Assembly (NCBI GenBank): GCA_013697915.1
Contig: JACCVY010000073.1
Span: forward strand, 1 to 45,586
Direction of reading: 5' to 3'
Source of the DNA: Blastocatellia bacterium
Lineage (GTDB): Bacteria > Acidobacteriota > Blastocatellia > Pyrinomonadales > Pyrinomonadaceae
Length of the DNA stretch: 45,586 nt
Under the pieces are notes generated by a model. It did no database searches. It had not been told where the DNA came from and saw only the letters and a list, made by a program, of their open reading frames with translations. The translations under genes were made by a program, and so were the position numbers. Of this stretch, positions 24,651 through 33,215 are shown one piece after another (positions within the stretch are counted from its first letter, which is position 1; each line of letters starts with the position of its first letter).

Positions 24651-25676
24651 ATAAGCTGCCAGCTTGCGTGCAGCTTCCAACACGTCTTTCGTTTGCGGTA
24701 AATAATAATCTTCGAGCGGCGGCGAATACGGCACGGGTGTGTCGATTGAAGCGACCCGCAAGACCGGCGCATCAAGCCATTCGAAAGCCTCTTCGGCAAT
24801 GGTCGCGGCAATCTCCCCGCCGATACCGCCGGTGCGCGAAGCTTCGTGTAATACGATCGCGCGATTGGTCTTCTTCACACTTGCCAGAATCGACGCCTTG
24901 TCGAGCGGGGCCAGCGTTCGCAGATCGATCACTTCGACATCCAGCCCTTCCTTCTCGAGTTCTTCAGCAGCATCGAGCGCAGTTAGCACCATCGCGCCAA
25001 ACGTAATAATCGAAAGATCGCGACCCTCTCGCGCGATGCGCGCCTTGCCAATCTCGACAATATAATCGTCCGCCGGCAATTCCTCGCGCAGACGCGGCAG
25101 GCGATAAAGCTTCTTGTGTTCAAAGTATAAAACCGGATCGGGGTCGCGAATCGCCGCCTTGATCAAACCTTTGGCATCGTAAGCTGTAGCAGGTTCAACG
25201 ATTTTCAATCCGGCAGTGTTGAGAAAAAACGACTCCGCATTCAGCGAATGGAATGGTCCGGAACGCACGCCGGAGCCGCATGGACCACGAAAGACAGCCG
25301 GGATGTTTGCGCCCCAGCGATAGCGGCATTTTGCAGCGTAATTAGTCAGCAGATCAAAGCCAGCCGAAATGAAGTCGATAAACTGAAACTCGGCGACGGC
25401 CCGCATGCCCATCAAACCGGCGCCACAGGCAGCGCCAACAATCGCTGCTTCGGAAATCGGCGTATCGATAACGCGTTCTTTGCCAAACTGATCGATCAGG
25501 CCGTCGGTGACTTTGAACGCGCCGCCATACAGGCCGACGTCTTCACCGATGACGAACACGGTCGGGTCGCGCTCCATTTCTTCCCAGATGCCCTGGCGAA
25601 TGGCTTCGACCAGCGTCGCCTGACCACCGCGCTCGGGGCGCGCTGATTTGTGTTCTTTCTTGGTAGCGGTTGCCAT
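24648..25676 (-). CDS. 2-oxoacid dehydrogenase E1 component, beta subunit
   Basis: 342 residues. Transketolase-like beta subunit of an alpha2beta2 E1. Landmarks: VIGEDVGLYGGAFKVTDGL, the RVIDTPISEAAIVGAACGAG block containing the Glu that activates thiamine diphosphate, GPCGSGVRSGPFHSLNAESF and DPDPVLYFEHKKLYRLP. The last phrase resembles branched-chain 2-oxoacid dehydrogenases more than pyruvate dehydrogenase, though the substrate stays open. It works with the alpha subunit at 25782-26960 to decarboxylate the 2-oxoacid and reductively acylate the E2 lipoyl arm. It follows the alpha gene after 105 bases with a heptad hairpin; its stop codon is within the next array. Confidence 0.93.
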   Translation of the reverse strand: MATATKKEHKSARPERGGQATLVEAIRQGIWEEMERDPTVFVIGEDVGLYGGAFKVTDGLIDQFGKERVIDTPISEAAIVGAACGAGLMGMRAVAEFQFIDFISAGFDLLTNYAAKCRYRWGANIPAVFRGPCGSGVRSGPFHSLNAESFFLNTAGLKIVEPATAYDAKGLIKAAIRDPDPVLYFEHKKLYRLPRLREELPADDYIVEIGKARIAREGRDLSIITFGAMVLTALDAAEELEKEGLDVEVIDLRTLAPLDKASILASVKKTNRAIVLHEASRTGGIGGEIAATIAEEAFEWLDAPVLRVASIDTPVPYSPPLEDYYLPQTKDVLEAARKLAAY

Positions 25677-25683
25677 TTCTTCG

Positions 25684-25772
25684 TTTGGACTTTGGACTTT
25701 GGTCTTTGGTCTTGGTTGGTCTTTAGTCTTCGCTTGGCATTTTCAAAGACCAAAGACCAAAGTCCAAAGACC
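25684..25772. repeat. 7-base-period arrays in inverted orientation (core TTTGGAC / GTCCAAA)
   Basis: Left: TTTGGAC-TTTGGAC-TTTGGTC-TTTGGTC. Right (25745-25772): CAAAGAC-CAAAGAC-CAAAGTC-CAAAGAC. The arrays can pair as a hairpin of about 28 bp. They occupy the gap between the E1alpha and E1beta genes; the core is related to that at 14590-14698. Confidence 0.8.
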
Positions 25773-25781
25773 GCCTTAGAT

Positions 25782-26960
25782 TTAGTTTTTCAAAAACTCC
25801 GGTCGCAGCGCCGGCGGCACAATGGTGTTATCAAAAACTCCGTACGCCGCCTGCTCGGGATCTGGCATCGGCGAAGATTCAGCCCAGGCGCAATCTTCTT
25901 CAATCTCGCGCAGCACAGCGGCGGTGATTTCATCCAATCTATCTTTGCTTGCAATCTTTTGTTCCAACAGATGCCGCTCAAAGCGATCGACTGGGTCGTT
26001 GTTCTTTTCCCACCATTCAATTTCGCCGGTGGGAACGTAACGCTGATCGTCGTGTTCGGCGTGACCTTTGCGCCGGTAGGTTTTGGCTTCGATCAAGACT
26101 GCGCCGCCGCTGCGTCGCGCAAAATCCGCCGCGCGTTTAGTAACTTCATAGCAGGCAATCACGTCGTTGCCATCGACGATGTGCGCGGGAATGTTGTAGC
26201 TGGCCGCCTTCTCTGCCAGATCGCGAACTGAGGTTTGCAAATTTGTCGGCGTCGAATAAGCGTAATGATTGTATTCAGCAATTACGATTAGCGGCAGCCG
26301 CTGCACCGCCGCGAAGTTGAGGCCTTCATGAAATGCACCCGTGCTCATGCCGCCATCGCCGATGTAAGCAATCGCCACCGTGCGTTTCTTTTGCATGCGC
26401 GCGGCGAGCAAAACGCCGGTCATCACCGGAATCATGTCGCCGAGATGCGAGATGGGCCCGATAAAACCTTTTCCGATGTCACCAAAGTGGATGTTCAGAT
26501 CGCGGCCGCCGGATGGTCCCCAGGCCTTGGCCATGTATTGCGCAAAAATTTCCCGAGGTCGAATTCCCTTAACCAGCACAGCGCCAAGATCGCGAATCAA
26601 CGGCGTCACGAAATCCTGTGGCGCCAGCGCATAGGCGCTGCCGACCGCGGTCGCTTCCTGGCCGAGTGAGCGAAACACGCCGCCAACAACTTTTGTCTGG
26701 CGATATAAATTGACCAGTCGCTCTTCAACCAAACGCGTAAGTTTCAGATAGCGAAAAAGGTCGAGCATCTGCTCGGGCTTGAGCGACGTTTCGGTCGTAC
26801 AGCCCAATGGTTTCCCGTCTGCTGAACGGCGCGGCGCAAACTTAGTGCTGACGCGCATTTGAAAAGGGGCGGGGCGCGGACGATGACGGCGGCGTGGGTT
26901 CTTGTCACCGACGGAGCGTTGCTTTGATTCATTCGCTGCTGGTTTATTTGGCTGGTCCAT
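25782..26960 (-). CDS. 2-oxoacid dehydrogenase E1 component, alpha subunit
   Basis: 392 residues from ATG 26960. The frame stays open to 27023, but that extension is read from a palindromic repeat and is rejected. Residues 1-60 are a basic, disordered tail (PRRRHRPRPAPF). The rest is the thiamine-binding alpha subunit: VGGVFRSLGQEATAVGSAYA, then the cofactor motif starting GDGGMSTGAFHEGLNFAAV and ending in EYNHYAYSTPT, and YRRKGHAEHDDQRYVP near the phosphorylation-loop region. The AYSTP form is usual in branched-chain and acetoin-type E1alpha. No clear ribosome site is visible. The lpdA gene lies upstream on the same strand beyond a 190-base palindrome. Confidence 0.92.
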   Translation of the reverse strand: MDQPNKPAANESKQRSVGDKNPRRRHRPRPAPFQMRVSTKFAPRRSADGKPLGCTTETSLKPEQMLDLFRYLKLTRLVEERLVNLYRQTKVVGGVFRSLGQEATAVGSAYALAPQDFVTPLIRDLGAVLVKGIRPREIFAQYMAKAWGPSGGRDLNIHFGDIGKGFIGPISHLGDMIPVMTGVLLAARMQKKRTVAIAYIGDGGMSTGAFHEGLNFAAVQRLPLIVIAEYNHYAYSTPTNLQTSVRDLAEKAASYNIPAHIVDGNDVIACYEVTKRAADFARRSGGAVLIEAKTYRRKGHAEHDDQRYVPTGEIEWWEKNNDPVDRFERHLLEQKIASKDRLDEITAAVLREIEEDCAWAESSPMPDPEQAAYGVFDNTIVPPALRPEFLKN

Positions 26961-26970
26961 TTGGCGAATT

Positions 26971-27159
26971 TGCGCTGAAAGCGCTTGATAACTCAGCCCA
27001 GGGTAACACCCTGGGATCGACATTAAAGAGAAGGCTTCACCCTGAAAGGGTAGAAAACTTCATCGCGTATAACTAACCCCTTCAGGGTAAAAATTGGTTC
27101 CAATAACTCTTCCCGGGGTGTTACCCCGGGCTAAATTACTAAACGCCTTCGGCGTAACC
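26971..27159. repeat. Palindromic repeat family 3
   Basis: The left arm includes CAGCCCAGGGTAACACCCTG (from 26995) and the right arm CCCGGGGTGTTACCCCGGGC (to about 27131). The outer parts TGCGCTGAAAGCGCTT and AACGCCTTCGGCGTAACC also pair. Inside is a second inverted pair, CACCCTGAAAGGGT and ACCCCTTCAGGGT. It fills the lpdA-E1alpha gap. Confidence 0.8.
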
Positions 27160-27163
27160 GACC

Positions 27164-28570
27164 TCAAATATGTACCGCTAAATCGTGGACGCCTTCGGCG
27201 GCTTCCATGACGGCTTCGGAAACTGTCGGATGCGCATGCATCGTGCGGCCTAATTCTTCAGCCGTCGATTCGAGCTGCATGGCGACACATGCTTCAGCAA
27301 TCAACTCGGTCGCATGTGGTCCAATAATGTGCACGCCCAGAATTTCGTCGTACTTCTTTTCGGCGACAATTTTCACGAAGCCTTCTTCCTCGCCCATGAT
27401 GCGCGCTTTGCCGGAAGCCGAAAACGGAAACTTGCCGACCTTAACGTCGTAGCCCTGTTCCTTCGCTTTCGCTTCAGTCAGTCCAACCGAAGCAACTTCC
27501 GGATCGCAATAGGTGCAGTTGGGAACTAAACGAAGATTGATAGGCCGCACGCCTTTATCTCCCGCCATATGCTCTACCGCAACGATACCTTCCTTCGACG
27601 CCAGGTGCGCGAGCAACGGCGTCGGCACGACGTCGCCAATCGCATAGACGCCCTTCTCGGCTGTCTGCTGATACTCATCAACCTGGATGAATCCTCTTTC
27701 CACCTTGACCTTGGTGCCTTCGAGTCCGAGTCCTTCGGTGTAAGGCATGCGCCCGACAGCGACCAGCAGCATCTCGGCTTCCAAACTAACGGCCTCACCT
27801 TTCGAAGTTTTCCCAGTCACGCGCACGCCGGTGTCAGTCTTTTCCAACTTCTCGAGTTTAGTATCGACCTGCGACTTGATATTGCGTTTGCGAAACGCGC
27901 GTTCAAGATCTTTGGAAACCTCTTCATCTTCAAGCGGAACCAGTCTTGGCAACAGCTCAACGATGGTAGTTTCTGCTCCAAATCGCGAATACACGGAAGC
28001 AAACTCACAGCCCACGGCGCCGGCGCCCATGACGATCAGCGACTTGGGAACGTCTTTCAACTCCAGAATGTGATCGCTGTTGACGACATGCTTGCCGTCA
28101 GTTTCGAAACCAGGTATCGGACGCACCACTGAACCGGTGGCGATAATGATGTTCTTAGTTTGAATAGTCTGTTTCTGGCCGTCGGCGCCGGTGACATCGA
28201 CCTTGCCTGGCAACGCCAGCTTGCCGGTCCCTTTGAATACCGTCACCTTGTTCTTCTTCATCAGGTATTCGATGCCCTTGGAATTCTTGAGCACAACTTT
28301 GTCTTTGCGCTTTTGCACGTCGGCAAAGGCGAGTTGAATTCCCGTTGCCTGCACGCCGAAATCTGCCGCGTGCTGCATCTGCTCGTACACGTGCGCCGAC
28401 ATCAGCATCTGCTTAGTCGGGATGCAACCGCGCAACGTGCAGGTGCCGCCCAGACGCGTGTCTTTTTCGATGATGGCGACTTTTAGTCCCAACTGTCCGG
28501 CGCGAATTGCGGCGACGTAGCCGCCTGGTCCACTGCCAATGATGGTTACGTCAAACTGTTCGTTTGCCAA
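27164..28570 (-). CDS. lpdA: Dihydrolipoamide dehydrogenase (E3)
   Basis: 468 residues. FAD-linked disulfide oxidoreductase that reoxidises the E2 lipoyl arm with NAD+. FAD motif GSGPGGYVAA (about 12-21), redox disulfide C44/C49 in GGTCTLRGCIPTK (the usual form is GGTCLNVGCIPSK, so the intervening residues differ), NAD motif GAGAVGCEFASVYSRFG, second FAD motif YAIGDVVPTPLLAH, and C-terminal dimer base HAHPTVSEAVMEAAEG. Length fits the family. It is the first gene of the operon; a promoter with TATAAT is visible about 90 bases upstream. A single E3 here could also serve other complexes. Confidence 0.95.
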   Translation of the reverse strand: MANEQFDVTIIGSGPGGYVAAIRAGQLGLKVAIIEKDTRLGGTCTLRGCIPTKQMLMSAHVYEQMQHAADFGVQATGIQLAFADVQKRKDKVVLKNSKGIEYLMKKNKVTVFKGTGKLALPGKVDVTGADGQKQTIQTKNIIIATGSVVRPIPGFETDGKHVVNSDHILELKDVPKSLIVMGAGAVGCEFASVYSRFGAETTIVELLPRLVPLEDEEVSKDLERAFRKRNIKSQVDTKLEKLEKTDTGVRVTGKTSKGEAVSLEAEMLLVAVGRMPYTEGLGLEGTKVKVERGFIQVDEYQQTAEKGVYAIGDVVPTPLLAHLASKEGIVAVEHMAGDKGVRPINLRLVPNCTYCDPEVASVGLTEAKAKEQGYDVKVGKFPFSASGKARIMGEEEGFVKIVAEKKYDEILGVHIIGPHATELIAEACVAMQLESTAEELGRTMHAHPTVSEAVMEAAEGVHDLAVHI

Positions 28571-28662
28571 ATTCGTGGTTCCTCTCGTGACACGTGACAG
28601 GTTAAAGCAGTTGCAACCGTCACCCGTTCTGTTACCGATTATGGTCTCTATTAAGGACAGGC

Positions 28663-28692
28663 ATTATAATCATTTGCTCGTCTTTCCTCCAA
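28663..28692 (-). promoter_or_regulatory. Probable promoter of the lpdA-E1-E2 operon
   Basis: On the minus strand TTGGAG (28692-28687), an 18-base spacer and a perfect TATAAT (28668-28663). The leader to the lpdA ATG would be about 85 bases. Confidence 0.45.
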
Positions 28693-28811
28693 TTGCCTAA
28701 TTCGTAAAGCAAACTGTTAGTTTGCGTTCGTGGGTTGAAAGCTTGATTATTTGTACCAAGCTGCGAAATTGATTCGTGTTTTATCTGGAGATTACGCCGA
28801 TCGATGCGACA

Positions 28812-29011
28812 CTGCAGAACCGCGAGCGGACCGGGGTCCCCCGCTTGGGGTGGTGGATGCGACCGGATGCAAGACTCTTAGAGTTCTTGCGTAAAAAGGT
28901 AGCTGAGTGTGGCATCCAGTTGCTACCCCTGGCGAATGCAAGACTGAAATTTGGTTCTCGCGAAAAAGCAAGTTGAGTCTTGCATCCGGTCGCTACCGCG
29001 GTTCTGCAATA
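28812..29011. repeat. Palindromic repeat family 4, main copy
   Basis: Outer arms CTGCAGAACCGCGAGCGG (from 28813) and CGCTACCGCGGTTCTGCA (to 29008). Inside is a 19-base perfect pair: GCGACCGGATGCAAGACTC (28859-28877) and GAGTCTTGCATCCGGTCGC (28975-28993). Further partial units are GGCATCCAGTTGCTACC and GCGAATGCAAGACTG. A degenerate copy is at 5164-5296. It fills most of the 485-base gap between lpdA and the rhodanese gene. Confidence 0.85.
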
Positions 29012-29055
29012 CCGAATCTGTGTAATCTGCGGATAGTTCTTCTAAGGTGGAAACA

Positions 29056-29421
29056 ATGAAACACTCTGAAGGTTTTTTGAATGTCGTAAACGACGCCAAG
29101 AGTCGCATCCGCGAAGTCACGGTTGACGAAACAAAGCAACGCATGAAGGCTAACCCTGATGCAAAGCTAATCGATGTTCGCGAGGACAACGAATGGCAAG
29201 TTGGTCACGCCGCGGGTGCGCACCACCTCGGCAAAGGCATCATCGAACGCGACATCGAGGCCACGGTTCCTGACAAAGCAACCGAGCTGATTCTCTATTG
29301 CGGCGGCGGCTTTCGTTCAGCGCTTGCCGCCGACGTGCTGCAAACCATGGGCTACACAAATGTCTTCTCCATGGCCGGCGGTTGGAAAGCGTGGAAAGAC
29401 TCCGGCGGTGACGTTGCCTAG
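29056..29421 (+). CDS. Rhodanese-like sulfurtransferase
   Basis: 121 residues from ATG 29056, with AGGTGG about 6 bases upstream; a GTG three codons earlier is less likely. A single rhodanese domain runs from about residue 22. LIDVREDNEWQVGHAAGAHH is the first landmark, and the active loop starts at C82 (YCGGGFRS). Ends with MAGGWKAWKDSGG. The loop has six residues after Cys, the sulfurtransferase size. It likely carries persulfide sulfur in the cytosol. Lipoyl synthesis and the Fe-S proteins in this window need sulfur, but a direct tie is only inference. Confidence 0.9.
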   Translation: MKHSEGFLNVVNDAKSRIREVTVDETKQRMKANPDAKLIDVREDNEWQVGHAAGAHHLGKGIIERDIEATVPDKATELILYCGGGFRSALAADVLQTMGYTNVFSMAGGWKAWKDSGGDVA

Positions 29422-29433
29422 TTGCGCTTAGCG

Positions 29434-31824
29434 TTAGACCTCGGAACTCTTGCCGTCAGTCAGGCGCCGCACAATTTGCAGCAGTTGATCCAGGTCGAGG
29501 GGTTTAGTCAGGTGTTCAGCAAAGCCTTCAGCTCGCGCGCGCTCGACGTCGGCGCCGCGTCCATAACCGGTCAAGGCCACCGCCGGCACATTCGCCATTG
29601 ACGGCAACTCACGCAGCTTTTGTAACAGTTGATAACCGTCCATCTCCGGCATTGAAATATCCGAAACGACCAGATCGAAATTCTTGCGCCGCGCAATCTC
29701 AAGCGCTTCGGCGCCGCTGCGTGCTGATTCCACAAAGGCGCCTTCAAGTTGCAGCAGTTTGCCAAGCATCTCAGTCGTTTCCGGCGAGTCGTCCACCACC
29801 AGGATAAATTTATTACTTAGCGCCCCGGTCCCGCCCGTCCTTTCCGACGTAAGCCCGGACACTCCCGGCTTATACAACGGAATCCAAACGGAGAAACGCG
29901 CGCCGCTGCCGACGCCATTTGATTCGGCGCTGACGCGACCGCCGTGCAGCTCAGCAAGTTGTTTGACCAGGGCGAGGCCAATGCCCATGCCGCCCTGGCG
30001 GCGCGCGCTGCTGGCATCGGCCTGCCGAAAAATTTCGAACACGTGCGGCAGGAACTCGGCCGATATTCCCTGGCCATTATCTTCTACTACTAATTTCGCA
30101 TCATCGCCGTCTCTGACGAGGGCAATCTTCACCTCGCCGTCGACGGGCGTAAACTTTACCGCGTTGTTCAGTAGGTTCCAGGCGACCTGGCCCAGGCGAA
30201 CCGGATCGCCTTCGATGACAAGAATCTCGGGATCGAGCTCGATGTTTAATGCGATTCGCTTGACGGTCGCTTCGGCCCTCACTGTTTCAATTGCGTCAGT
30301 GATAATGGTCGATAACGACACCGGTTGCTGATTGAGGGCAACCTTGCCCATCTGCAATCGTGAAAGATCCAGGAGGTCGGAAACGAGTTGCGCCTGGGCC
30401 AGCGCATTGCGCCGGATTGTATCGGCGGCTTTTACTACAAACGCGTGTGACTGGCTTCCGTCGCTGCGACGCAGGATTTCCGCGTAGCCGATCACAACGT
30501 TCAAGGGATTGCGCAACTCATGCGATAGCGTCGCCAGGAATTCGTCCTTCAAGCGATTGGCGTCTTCAGCTTCAGCCCGGGCCTGTTGCTCACGCGCCAG
30601 TAGTTTTTCTCGCTCCTCTTCCGTACGTCGACGACTGGTGTTGTCGACGGAGACGCCGACCATCCCGATGAGTTCACCCTTCTCATCGAAGATTGGGGAG
30701 TCAGTAACCATGACTGGAAACTCAGTGCCATCGCGGTGCTTAACCAGAAACTCTCCTGACCAGCTTTTTCCTTCTTTTAAAGTGGAGAAAATCTCCGCCG
30801 CTTGCTCCCGTACTGCCGCAGCAGGCGTCATCTCCATTACATTTGCAGCGAGGGCCTCCGACGCCGGCCAGCCATAAAGCCTCTCGGCAAATGAGTTCCA
30901 ATAAATGATTTTGCCTTCGAGATCGGTGGCGATAACCGCCTGTTCCACCGCATCCAGCAAGTGCGCCTGAAAACTTATTTCTTCTTCGGCTTCTTTGCGC
31001 TCGGTGATATCGCGCAAATAAACCGATATGGCGTCTTCTGAAGGGTAGACGTGCGCTTCAAACCACCTGCCTTGAACAATCGGGGATTGCAGCTCAAAGT
31101 GCTGTGGCGCTAGATCTTTCGCAGCCTGTTGAAAACGAGGGTAAAGATCGGAATCGACGGCGCGGGGAAATACTTCCCAGATTACTTTGCCGAGCAACTC
31201 TTCACGAGTCTTGCCAAAACGCTCCAAAGTTTGCCGATTGATATCGGTGAAACGCCATTCGGTATCCAGCGAATAAAACAAATCGGTAATGCTCTCAAGG
31301 ATAGTTACAATTTTTTGTTTCGACTCGCGCAAGGCCTCAAAGGTTTCATCGCGCTCGCGCGTAGCCTCCGCCAGTTCCATTTCATAAAGGCGGGCATTGC
31401 GCAGCGCGATTGCCGCCTGATCCGCGAGCGCCGACAACTGCCACTGCTCTTCACTATCCAAAGGTTCGGGGCGCGCTATTACCAGCAGCCCGTCCAGTGA
31501 TTGCTTGGCGATGACGGGCACTGAAACCAGTACTTCTTCGTTACTAAGCGGAAGCGCTTCGCGTAGTTGTCTGACGACGTCCTCTTCCATTCGACCGCTG
31601 AAGGCTTTGGCGACAACGGGATCGATGCCGTAAGCCGCGCGGATGCGCAATTGCCCCTGCTGATCGACGAGTAGAAGTACGCTTACCTTTGCCTCAACCA
31701 ACTGGGCAGCGTTTCGGACAATCAGGTCCAATACTTCATCGAAGTTTAGTGAGGTAGTGATGGCGCGGTTGATTTCCGCCAACCGGCGAGACGGATCCTT
31801 TTTTACAAACCCTGGCTCTGCCAT
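29434..31824 (-). CDS. Hybrid sensor histidine kinase, GAF-PAS-PAS-HisKA-HATPase-REC
   Basis: 796 residues. Domains: GAF about 12-150, PAS about 165-285 (SITDLFYSLDTEWRFTDINR, YLRDITERKEAEEE), PAS about 285-405 (AVIATDLEGKIIYWNSFAER, SVDNTSRRRTEEE), HisKA with H435 (TLSHELRNPLNVVIGY), HATPase (LLNNAVKFTP, GMGIGLALVKQL) and a complete C-terminal receiver with D722 (VSDISMPEMDG). There is no membrane segment. It starts 11 bases after the KaiC-like gene, the third gene of the operon pseudo-receiver, KaiC, kinase. The architecture fits a clock-like or stress relay where KaiC or the receiver tunes the kinase; that is inference. Confidence 0.9.
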   Translation of the reverse strand: MAEPGFVKKDPSRRLAEINRAITTSLNFDEVLDLIVRNAAQLVEAKVSVLLLVDQQGQLRIRAAYGIDPVVAKAFSGRMEEDVVRQLREALPLSNEEVLVSVPVIAKQSLDGLLVIARPEPLDSEEQWQLSALADQAAIALRNARLYEMELAEATRERDETFEALRESKQKIVTILESITDLFYSLDTEWRFTDINRQTLERFGKTREELLGKVIWEVFPRAVDSDLYPRFQQAAKDLAPQHFELQSPIVQGRWFEAHVYPSEDAISVYLRDITERKEAEEEISFQAHLLDAVEQAVIATDLEGKIIYWNSFAERLYGWPASEALAANVMEMTPAAAVREQAAEIFSTLKEGKSWSGEFLVKHRDGTEFPVMVTDSPIFDEKGELIGMVGVSVDNTSRRRTEEEREKLLAREQQARAEAEDANRLKDEFLATLSHELRNPLNVVIGYAEILRRSDGSQSHAFVVKAADTIRRNALAQAQLVSDLLDLSRLQMGKVALNQQPVSLSTIITDAIETVRAEATVKRIALNIELDPEILVIEGDPVRLGQVAWNLLNNAVKFTPVDGEVKIALVRDGDDAKLVVEDNGQGISAEFLPHVFEIFRQADASSARRQGGMGIGLALVKQLAELHGGRVSAESNGVGSGARFSVWIPLYKPGVSGLTSERTGGTGALSNKFILVVDDSPETTEMLGKLLQLEGAFVESARSGAEALEIARRKNFDLVVSDISMPEMDGYQLLQKLRELPSMANVPAVALTGYGRGADVERARAEGFAEHLTKPLDLDQLLQIVRRLTDGKSSEV

Positions 31825-31835
31825 AACAAATAGTT

Positions 31836-33215
31836 CTATACCTTCTTTACAATCACGCCCTTGTTTGTAATTTGCAGGTCGTGTTCACGATTGTCATGGG
31901 CACTGCCACGGGTTTTAATGATTCGCAACGTGCGCTGCATCTCAGGTCCCGCTTTAAAACGCAACAGGATTACGTTGTCCGCCATGTTCGAGACCTCCTG
32001 ATCGCTAATACCATGCACCTCAAACAGGTTTGTCAGTTCATACATCATCAGGCAGGTCACGTTTTCCGCGGCAAACCACTGCGTCAGCGCGTAGATAAAA
32101 TCTGCGAAGCGCTGCCGATCCATGCTGCTGCGTTCCAAATCACCAAGGGCATCGATAACCACTCGCTTAATCTTCCCTTCGCGGACGCGCCGGAATATTT
32201 CACTGGTGATGGTGTCGAGCTGCAATTCGACCGGAGACCTGTATAGAAGATCGAAACCACCTCCGGGCAAAAGTTTGTCAGGCTCCCAACCAAAATTCTT
32301 CATGGTGCGCGACAGTTGCATAGGATTTTCCTGAAATCCCACATACAAACCCTGCTCTCCTTTTAGCGCGCCCTCAGTGATGAAATGCAAGCCAATGATC
32401 GTTTTGCCCGAACCCGTGGGGCCCGCCACCAGCGTAGTGCTTCCCCGCCAAAAACCCTCCGCGATCATGCCGTCCAAATTTGAGATGCCGGTAGCGACTC
32501 GTTCCAGCCGCTGCGAATAGGTTGGGCTAGTCTTTGGCGTCAGAAGCCGCGGATAAACTTCAACGCCGTCGCCATTAATTGAAAATGCATGCATGCCCGG
32601 TATCGAAGATGAGCCGCGCAACTTTTCCACTCTTAAAAAGCGCTGCTCTCTAACGTTAGTTGAATACTTCAACAATTGCAGCACCACGTCGGCAATCGCA
32701 AACTCCGGCAACTCTGTCATTGTCTCCTGGGCATATTCACCCACCAGAAAACTGGTGCATTGATACGACGACAGGACACTCGCCAGATCGTAGATAACGG
32801 TGCGACGCTCCTGGGGCGTGACCAATAGTTCGGTGAGCGCCTTGAATGAATCGATGAAAACAAAACGCGGCCGGCGCTCCATGAGCAGATTTGTAACCAG
32901 GTCGGGTAATTGATCGACGCCTGACTGCCTCAACATCAAGCCGAGGTCCTCGTAAAGCACCGAGACGCCCACCTTGGCGGTATCGAAGAACCGATGCGTC
33001 TGACCATGTACGATAAATTTATCGAGCGGCTCTGAAAGTGTAGTGAGATACAGCGCCGGAGCTTCAGCCGTAGCATTAGCAAATGCCAATTGTTCGGCTA
33101 GAAGCGTCTTGCCGGTACCCGGCGCTCCCATGATTACGCTGATCGTATTCACCGGTATTCCGCCGCCGAGCACTTCATCGAGTCCGGCGCAACCGGTCAG
33201 TATCCTGTCCGCCAT
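31836..33215 (-). CDS. KaiC-like double-domain RecA/DnaB-type ATPase
   Basis: 459 residues from ATG 33215, whose A is the last base of the upstream stop (TGATG), giving tight translational coupling; GAAGGAAC serves as ribosome site. Two KaiC domains: Walker A GAPGTGKT (30-37) and GPTGSGKT (265-272). The paired catalytic glutamates of cyanobacterial KaiC are not kept: CI reads LTTLSEP (L60, S61) and CII reads GFQENP (Q295, E296). In the CII phosphosite region HGISDQEVSNMADNVILL, the Ser431 equivalent is S409 but Thr432 is Asn410; Thr426 is S404. It sits between a degenerate receiver and a hybrid kinase, so probably an ATP-dependent signalling module. There is no kaiA or kaiB in the window. Confidence 0.92.
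   Translation of the reverse strand: MADRILTGCAGLDEVLGGGIPVNTISVIMGAPGTGKTLLAEQLAFANATAEAPALYLTTLSEPLDKFIVHGQTHRFFDTAKVGVSVLYEDLGLMLRQSGVDQLPDLVTNLLMERRPRFVFIDSFKALTELLVTPQERRTVIYDLASVLSSYQCTSFLVGEYAQETMTELPEFAIADVVLQLLKYSTNVREQRFLRVEKLRGSSSIPGMHAFSINGDGVEVYPRLLTPKTSPTYSQRLERVATGISNLDGMIAEGFWRGSTTLVAGPTGSGKTIIGLHFITEGALKGEQGLYVGFQENPMQLSRTMKNFGWEPDKLLPGGGFDLLYRSPVELQLDTITSEIFRRVREGKIKRVVIDALGDLERSSMDRQRFADFIYALTQWFAAENVTCLMMYELTNLFEVHGISDQEVSNMADNVILLRFKAGPEMQRTLRIIKTRGSAHDNREHDLQITNKGVIVKKV

Noticed and set aside
26961-27023. Upstream extension of E1alpha
   Set aside because: The added codons come from palindromic repeat family 3.
27569-28132. 187-codon frame opposite lpdA
   Set aside because: Antisense to the conserved NAD and FAD regions of lpdA.
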